Part shown: positions 59,293-64,000 of the stretch, piece by piece | Layout of the letters: the number at the start of each line of letters is the position of its first letter | Numbering within the stretch: the stretch's first letter is position 1 | Assembly: GCA_903863015.1 (NCBI GenBank) | Contig: CAIPAI010000057.1 | Coordinates: forward strand, 103,249 to 167,248 | Source: an uncultured Actinomycetes bacterium | Lineage (GTDB): Bacteria; Actinomycetota; Actinomycetes; Nanopelagicales; Nanopelagicaceae | Direction: 5' to 3' | DNA: 64,000 bases | Notes under the pieces: model-generated | What the model was told of the DNA's origin: nothing | The model's database searches: none | What the model saw: the letters and a program-made list of their open reading frames with translations, nothing else | Program-made: the position numbers and the translations under genes

Positions 59293-60630
59293 ATGGGCAG
59301 ACTCTTTGGTACCGACGGGGTGCGTGGGGTTGCCAATAAGGATCTGACTGCGGAGTTGGCGCTCGATCTCTCGGTGGCGGCCGCCCACATCCTGGCCGAG
59401 AAAGGCACCTTTGCTGGCCATCGCCCGCGCGCAATCGTGGGGCGCGATACTCGCGTCTCCGGAGAGTTTCTCGAAGCTGCTGTCGTCGCAGGTTTAGCTT
59501 CTGCCGGTATTGATGTGTACCGAGTCGGTGTACTTCCGACGCCTGCTGTTGCACATCTCGTCAATGTCACCGGCGCAGACCTTGGTGTGATGATTAGTGC
59601 TTCACACAATCCGATGCCGGATAATGGAATCAAGTTTTTCGCAAAAGGTGGCATCAAATTAGACGATGCTTTGGAAGATGCGATCGAAGCACGGCTCAAT
59701 GAACCATGGGAGCGGCCAGTCGGTGATGCGGTCGGTCGAATCATCGATGATGTAGAAGCCGGAGAGCGTTACCTCCAACATATTCTTGCAAGTGTTGATC
59801 AACGTTTTGAAGGTCTCAAGATTGTGATCGATGGTGCCAATGGTGCGGCATCCTCCGTGAGTCCAAAAGCATTCCGATCACTTGGAGCAGAAGTAGTCGA
59901 AGTAGCAACTACTCCTAACGGTTTCAACATTAACGACGGTGTGGGTTCAACTCATATAGATCAATTGGCTGCGCGCGTGCTTTCAGAGAAGGCAGATATG
60001 GGTTTTGCCCACGACGGTGACGCAGATCGTTGCTTAGCCGTTGATAGCGCCGGAAATATTATTGATGGTGACCAGATCATGGCGATCTTGGCGCTCTCAA
60101 TGAAAGAGCGCGGACTGCTTGCCAAGAACACAGTGGTAGCAACAGTAATGAGCAACTTGGGATTTATACGCGCTATGAAAGATGCTGGCGTGAATGTGAT
60201 TGCGGCGGCTGTGGGCGATCGATATGTACTTGAAGAGATGCGCCAAGGTTCCTTCAATTTAGGTGGCGAGCAATCAGGCCATCTCATCCTCGCCGATTAC
60301 GCAGAGACGGGTGATGGTGTGTTAACCGCGCTTCATCTCACTGCTGCGGTCACGCGTAGTGGGAAATCATTAGCCACGCTCGCTTCGGTCTTCACTCGGT
60401 ATCCGCAGGTGCTCGTTAATGTGAGCGGAGTAGATCGGACACGGGTTGCCGAAATGGGTAACGCGGTGGCTACTGCAGAGCGCGAATTGGGGGAGAACGG
60501 CCGGGTCTTGCTCCGACCTTCCGGTACTGAACCCGTGGTGCGGGTCATGGTGGAGGCCGCTGAGGTCGAGGTGGCCCAGCGCGTTGCTCATGCGCTCGCC
60601 GATGAGGTTCGAGCCACCCTTTCCCTCTAG
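59293..60630 (+). CDS. glmM: Phosphoglucosamine mutase
   Basis: 445 residues, starts [15 protein letters not shown]. The phosphoserine is S104 in [12 protein letters not shown], the metal site is DGDADRC, and [15 protein letters not shown] is the phosphate-binding end. Converts glucosamine-6-P to glucosamine-1-P for UDP-GlcNAc, feeding peptidoglycan. GGAAGGA precedes the ATG. GC is about 68% near 59341-59400 but about 43% at 60121-60180. Followed by glmS, which makes its substrate. Confidence 0.96.
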   Translation: MGRLFGTDGVRGVANKDLTAELALDLSVAAAHILAEKGTFAGHRPRAIVGRDTRVSGEFLEAAVVAGLASAGIDVYRVGVLPTPAVAHLVNVTGADLGVMISASHNPMPDNGIKFFAKGGIKLDDALEDAIEARLNEPWERPVGDAVGRIIDDVEAGERYLQHILASVDQRFEGLKIVIDGANGAASSVSPKAFRSLGAEVVEVATTPNGFNINDGVGSTHIDQLAARVLSEKADMGFAHDGDADRCLAVDSAGNIIDGDQIMAILALSMKERGLLAKNTVVATVMSNLGFIRAMKDAGVNVIAAAVGDRYVLEEMRQGSFNLGGEQSGHLILADYAETGDGVLTALHLTAAVTRSGKSLATLASVFTRYPQVLVNVSGVDRTRVAEMGNAVATAERELGENGRVLLRPSGTEPVVRVMVEAAEVEVAQRVAHALADEVRATLSL

Positions 60631-60670
60631 GCTATGTGAGCGCCCGGTCATCTGAAGGGAGGGAGCGCCT

Positions 60671-62521
60671 ATGTGTGGCATCGTCGGATATGTAGGCGAG
60701 CAATCAGCCCTCGACGTGGTGATCTCTGGCCTTCGCCGTTTGGAGTACCGCGGTTATGACTCTGCCGGGGTCGCCCTCGTCACCGCTGATGGTTTGGCTA
60801 CCGATAAACGTGCCGGCAAGCTCATTAATTTGGAAGATTCCCTCGATCGCAAACCACTTCCTGCCTCAACCACCGGAATGGGACATACCCGCTGGGCAAC
60901 GCATGGTGGGCCTACCGATCGCAATGCGCATCCCCATGTTGATTGCACGGGCAAATTAGCTGTCATTCATAACGGAATCATCGAGAACTTTTCCAAATTA
61001 CGTCTTGGCCTTGAAAAGAGTGGGCACGACTTCTCTTCTGAGACCGACACCGAGTCAGTCGCCCACTTACTGGAAGATGCATATGCCGTTTCAGGTGGAG
61101 ATTTAGCGCAAGCAATGCGCGAAGTATGCAAGCAGCTTGTGGGTGCATTTACGTTGGTAGCTGTGCACTCTGATTCCCCAGATTGTGTTGTAGGTGCCAG
61201 ACGCAATTCGCCACTGGTCGTGGGCCGGGGCGTCGGAGAGAATTTCCTAGCCTCAGATGTATCGGCTTTTATTTCTTTTACGCGCAACGCAGTCGAACTT
61301 GGACAAGATCAAGTTGTTGAAATCACGCGCGAAGGTATTTCGGTGACCACCTTCGATGGCGCGCCGGCAGAAACCAACGAGTACGAAGTTACTTGGGATG
61401 CGGCGGCCGCTGAAAAGGGCGGCTTCGAACACTTCATGCTTAAGGAAATTGCCGAGCAACCTAAAGCAGTTGCCGATACTTTATTGGGCCGTGTGGGGGT
61501 CGATGGAAAACTCACGCTCGATGAAATGCGCCTCTCGGATGAAGAGTTGCGTGAGATCGACAAAATTATCGTGATCGCCTGCGGTACCGCATATAACGCG
61601 GGGATGATCGCTAAGTACGCGATCGAGCATTGGACGCGCATTCCTGTCGAAGTCGAGTTAGCAAGCGAATTCCGTTATCGCGATCCCATCGTTGATCGCC
61701 AGACGCTTGTTATTGCTATCTCGCAATCTGGCGAGACGATGGATACCTTGATGGCGCTACGTCACGCGCGCGAACAACGCGCTCGAGTGCTGGCAATCTG
61801 CAATACCAACGGCTCTACTATTCCGCGCGAATCAGATGCAGTGCTCTATACCCATGCGGGCCCCGAGATTGCCGTGGCATCGACCAAAGCATTCTTAACC
61901 CAAATCGTGGCGGCATACCTCGTGGGACTTTATTTGGCGCAGGTACGCGGAAATAAGTACGGCGATGAAATCGCTTCGATCCTTACTGACTTGCGAGATA
62001 TGCCAGAGAAGATTGAACGAGTCCTGGAAACCATGGAACCCGTACGCAAACTGGCGTCGACTTTGAAAGACAAAACCTCCGTCCTCTTTCTCGGCCGTCA
62101 TGTTGGTTTCCCCGTGGCTCTTGAGGGTGCGCTGAAATTAAAAGAGCTGGCCTACATGCACGCCGAAGGATTTGCTGCCGGTGAGCTCAAGCATGGTCCG
62201 ATTGCTCTTGTCGAAGCAGGTACTCCGGTGATTGTCACCATCCCATCTCCACGTGGGCGTTCGGTGGTACACGACAAGGTAGTAAGCAATGTTGAAGAAG
62301 TGCGCGCCCGTGGTGCTTACACGATTCTGATTGCCGAAGAAGGCGACGAATCAATCAATAGCGCAGCAGATTTTATTATTCGCATTCCCGCTTGCCCCAC
62401 ACTCATGCAACCACTCTTGGCCACGGTGCCACTCCAAGTCTTTGCGTGCGAGATGGCCACGGTGAAGGGTTTCGATGTTGACCAACCTCGCAACCTGGCT
62501 AAATCAGTCACTGTCGAGTAA
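60671..62521 (+). CDS. glmS: Glutamine-fructose-6-phosphate aminotransferase
   Basis: 616 residues. Cys2 after the initiator Met is the glutaminase nucleophile (MCGIVGYVG), with GHTRWATHG and HNGIIENF in the glutaminase domain. The isomerase half has two SIS domains: IACGTAYNAG, SQSGETMDT, and ELAYMHAEGFAAGELKHGPI, ending KSVTVE. Makes glucosamine-6-P. GGGAGGG precedes the ATG. Confidence 0.97.
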   Translation: MCGIVGYVGEQSALDVVISGLRRLEYRGYDSAGVALVTADGLATDKRAGKLINLEDSLDRKPLPASTTGMGHTRWATHGGPTDRNAHPHVDCTGKLAVIHNGIIENFSKLRLGLEKSGHDFSSETDTESVAHLLEDAYAVSGGDLAQAMREVCKQLVGAFTLVAVHSDSPDCVVGARRNSPLVVGRGVGENFLASDVSAFISFTRNAVELGQDQVVEITREGISVTTFDGAPAETNEYEVTWDAAAAEKGGFEHFMLKEIAEQPKAVADTLLGRVGVDGKLTLDEMRLSDEELREIDKIIVIACGTAYNAGMIAKYAIEHWTRIPVEVELASEFRYRDPIVDRQTLVIAISQSGETMDTLMALRHAREQRARVLAICNTNGSTIPRESDAVLYTHAGPEIAVASTKAFLTQIVAAYLVGLYLAQVRGNKYGDEIASILTDLRDMPEKIERVLETMEPVRKLASTLKDKTSVLFLGRHVGFPVALEGALKLKELAYMHAEGFAAGELKHGPIALVEAGTPVIVTIPSPRGRSVVHDKVVSNVEEVRARGAYTILIAEEGDESINSAADFIIRIPACPTLMQPLLATVPLQVFACEMATVKGFDVDQPRNLAKSVTVE

Positions 62522-62524
62522 GTC

Positions 62525-63235
62525 ATGAACGCAGAGAACAGTACCGATGCGCAGTACACGGTAACGGTCGATCTCCAACGCCGTCGACAAATGTCTACGG
62601 CCCTTCGCAGATCTTCGCTGCTACTCGCACTCTTTGCTCTGAATACCCTTTTAGTCACACAAGCGAAGTGGTATCGCTCCATCGATGAAAAAATTGGAGA
62701 TCGTGATGCCCTTCGACTCACAGGTCTTAATCGTCACATCGTTCTCTGGCTCGACAACTTAGGCTTGCGCGGGCTTAGCGCAACTTTGTTGCTTATTGCT
62801 GCTCTCGCAATTTCAATTCGTTTCAAATCATGGCGTCCTCTTAATCTGGCTTTTCTCTCCTTGATTGGACTCAATCTTGTGGTGGGTGCGCTTAAGATCA
62901 TCATTGGCCGCAGTAAGCCACTCGATGGAGTCGACAACTTTGACGTTAGCGGTATTGGTTCTTATCCCAGCGGTCACGCGGCCAATGCCATCCTCACTTG
63001 GGGCGTGCTTGCATATTTGATCTATAGATATACGCACCGCGCTATTCATCGAGCGACCTTTCTCGCTGTGACTGTTTCGATTGTCACTGGAGTGGTGGCC
63101 GTGGTTTCTCTCTATCGGAATACACATTGGTTAAGTGATCTTATTGGCGGGGTTTTGATTGGTGCTGCACTCTTAGTGCTCGTCATGGCAGTGGATCGCT
63201 TCGTGCCTTCGGCTAAACAACCGGTTCAGCCATGA
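62525..63235 (+). CDS. PAP2-family membrane phosphatase-like protein
   Basis: 236 residues with about five or six hydrophobic segments. PAP2 motifs can be placed: KIIIGRSKP (K-x6-RP with Lys for Arg), SYPSGHAAN (motif 2, His intact) and [15 protein letters not shown] (motif 3, His and Asp intact, but Ser where the SR Arg should be). Might hydrolyse undecaprenyl-PP or phosphatidic acid; the altered Arg positions make activity uncertain. 3 bp after glmS, overlaps acpS by 4 bp. Confidence 0.75.
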   Translation: MNAENSTDAQYTVTVDLQRRRQMSTALRRSSLLLALFALNTLLVTQAKWYRSIDEKIGDRDALRLTGLNRHIVLWLDNLGLRGLSATLLLIAALAISIRFKSWRPLNLAFLSLIGLNLVVGALKIIIGRSKPLDGVDNFDVSGIGSYPSGHAANAILTWGVLAYLIYRYTHRAIHRATFLAVTVSIVTGVVAVVSLYRNTHWLSDLIGGVLIGAALLVLVMAVDRFVPSAKQPVQP

Positions 63236-63579
63236 CCATTCGCGGAATTGGTATTGATGTGGTCGACCTAGCTCGATTCGAGGAGGCGCTAGGTCGCACA
63301 CCGGGTTTGCGGGATCGACTCTTTACAGAAAATGAGCGAGGTTTGCCTCATGCTTCCTTAGCTGCGCGCTTCGCAGCAAAAGAGGCGTTAGCAAAAGCGC
63401 TCGGTGTTCCTCCAGGTTTGCAATGGCACGACGCTGAAGTGCAGAAAGATGACTCCGGGCGCCCCTTCTTTGCAGTGAGCGGCAGCGTGGCTGCGGCCGT
63501 GGGGGAGGCGAAGATTCATCTCACCCTTTCTCACGATGGCGGGATCGCTTCCGCATTTGTACTTCTTGAAGAGGGCTAA
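63232..63579 (+). CDS. acpS: Holo-[acyl-carrier-protein] synthase
   Basis: 115 residues. D9 in [12 protein letters not shown] and E51 in [14 protein letters not shown] are the Mg2+ ligands. Transfers 4'-phosphopantetheine from CoA to ACP, which would supply the carrier used by HadAB. Overlaps the PAP2 gene by 4 bp and the next ATG by one base. Confidence 0.95.
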   Translation: MTIRGIGIDVVDLARFEEALGRTPGLRDRLFTENERGLPHASLAARFAAKEALAKALGVPPGLQWHDAEVQKDDSGRPFFAVSGSVAAAVGEAKIHLTLSHDGGIASAFVLLEEG

Positions 63580-64000
63580 TGAAGAGGGCGTATAGCGCGG
63601 CTTGTGTCCGCCGAGTAGAAGCGGAGTTCTTATCGCTGGGCGTGCCGCTCATGGAACGAGCAGCTCATGCGATTGCCCATCACGCACTAGAGATGTTGAC
63701 TGAAAACCACGGTGCTTATGGTCGAAGAGTTCTTCTCCTTGTGGGAAGTGGTGACAACGGTGGAGATGCACTCTTCGCCGGTGGCGTCATGCTTTCGCGC
63801 GGTGTTCAAGTTGAGGCAATGGTGCTGACTTCGAGTTTTCATGAAGCGGGAGGTCAGGAATTTGTGCGTCGTGGTGGTCGGTGGATAACGGAACTCACTC
63901 GCTCTTACGATCTTGTTATTGATGGGTTTCTTGGATTGGGCGCGCGCGCCGGGCTCTCACCCGAAGTGCAGAACGCACTCTCATCAATCAAAGGGATTCC
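63579..64000 (+). CDS. NAD(P)H-hydrate epimerase (N-terminal part; continues beyond window)
   Basis: The first 140 residues are visible. A YjeF_N domain is shown by VPLMERAAHAI, VLLLVGSGDNGGDALFAGG and a later VIDGFLGLGARAGLSPEVQ. These proteins interconvert R and S forms of damaged NADHX/NADPHX; in many bacteria a C-terminal ADP-dependent dehydratase (NnrD) is fused, which cannot be judged here. ATG overlaps the acpS TAA. Confidence 0.9.
   Translation, partial: MKRAYSAACVRRVEAEFLSLGVPLMERAAHAIAHHALEMLTENHGAYGRRVLLLVGSGDNGGDALFAGGVMLSRGVQVEAMVLTSSFHEAGGQEFVRRGGRWITELTRSYDLVIDGFLGLGARAGLSPEVQNALSSIKGI

Overview
The window is a contiguous piece of an actinobacterial (Actinomycetota) chromosome of medium GC, judged in the mid-50s percent by eye. 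Three things point to this: the order tRNA-Thr / tRNA-Met / rpmG / hadA / hadB / ... / tRNA-Trp / secE / nusG / rplK / rplA, which is the arrangement known from mycobacteria and relatives; actinobacterial versions of RpoB, RpoC, EF-Tu, S9 and L17; and GTG/TTG starts combined with TANNNT -10 elements. hadC is absent, and unrelated genes sit between hadB and tRNA-Trp. The exact lineage cannot be fixed from this piece; a compact-genome freshwater-type actinobacterium is plausible but is inference.

Region 1 (1-16.7 kb) is accessory. It holds the 3' part of one giant gene encoding about 45 fibronectin type III domains (more than 4,500 residues, 5' end outside the window). Next come a NarL/LuxR-type response regulator and, divergently, a large membrane histidine kinase that carries an intact kinase core plus a second membrane block and a degenerate second kinase-like half.

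Region 2 (16.7-23.2 kb) is housekeeping: a small ABM-fold protein, MobA-like guanylyltransferase plus a DUF6457-like partner, tRNA-Thr and tRNA-Met, rpmG, hadA and hadB, a fusion of a CysS-tail-like segment to a GT2-like domain, murB, an NmrA-like oxidoreductase, and on the minus strand a class I aminotransferase.

Region 3 (23.3-59.2 kb) is the translation and transcription supercluster: tRNA-Trp-secE-nusG-rplK-rplA, rplJ-rplL, rpoB-rpoC, rpsL-rpsG-fusA-tuf, the S10, spc and alpha operons with secY, adk, map, infA and rpoA, then rplQ-truA, an ABC-F ATPase and rplM-rpsI. All genes are on the plus strand except one DUF4190-like membrane protein gene inserted between map and infA. Region 4 (59.3 kb to the end) is cell-envelope and cofactor metabolism: glmM, glmS, a PAP2-family membrane protein, acpS and the start of an NAD(P)H-hydrate epimerase gene.

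The most unusual signals are regulatory. (a) Five genes without a Shine-Dalgarno sequence each have TANNNT exactly six bases before the start codon, a leaderless-promoter signature. (b) Several translation-gene promoters have the -35 hexamer inside the loop of an inverted repeat whose 3' arm fills the -35/-10 spacer; rplJ and rpsL are strong examples and rplM, tRNA-Trp and tRNA-Thr are weaker. (c) There is a clear L1-binding-site mimic just before rplA and an L10-type leader with attenuator before rplJ. (d) Short perfect tandem duplications recur: 17 bp x3 before rpsL, 14 bp x2 in mobA, and 9- or 12-bp units in four coding regions.
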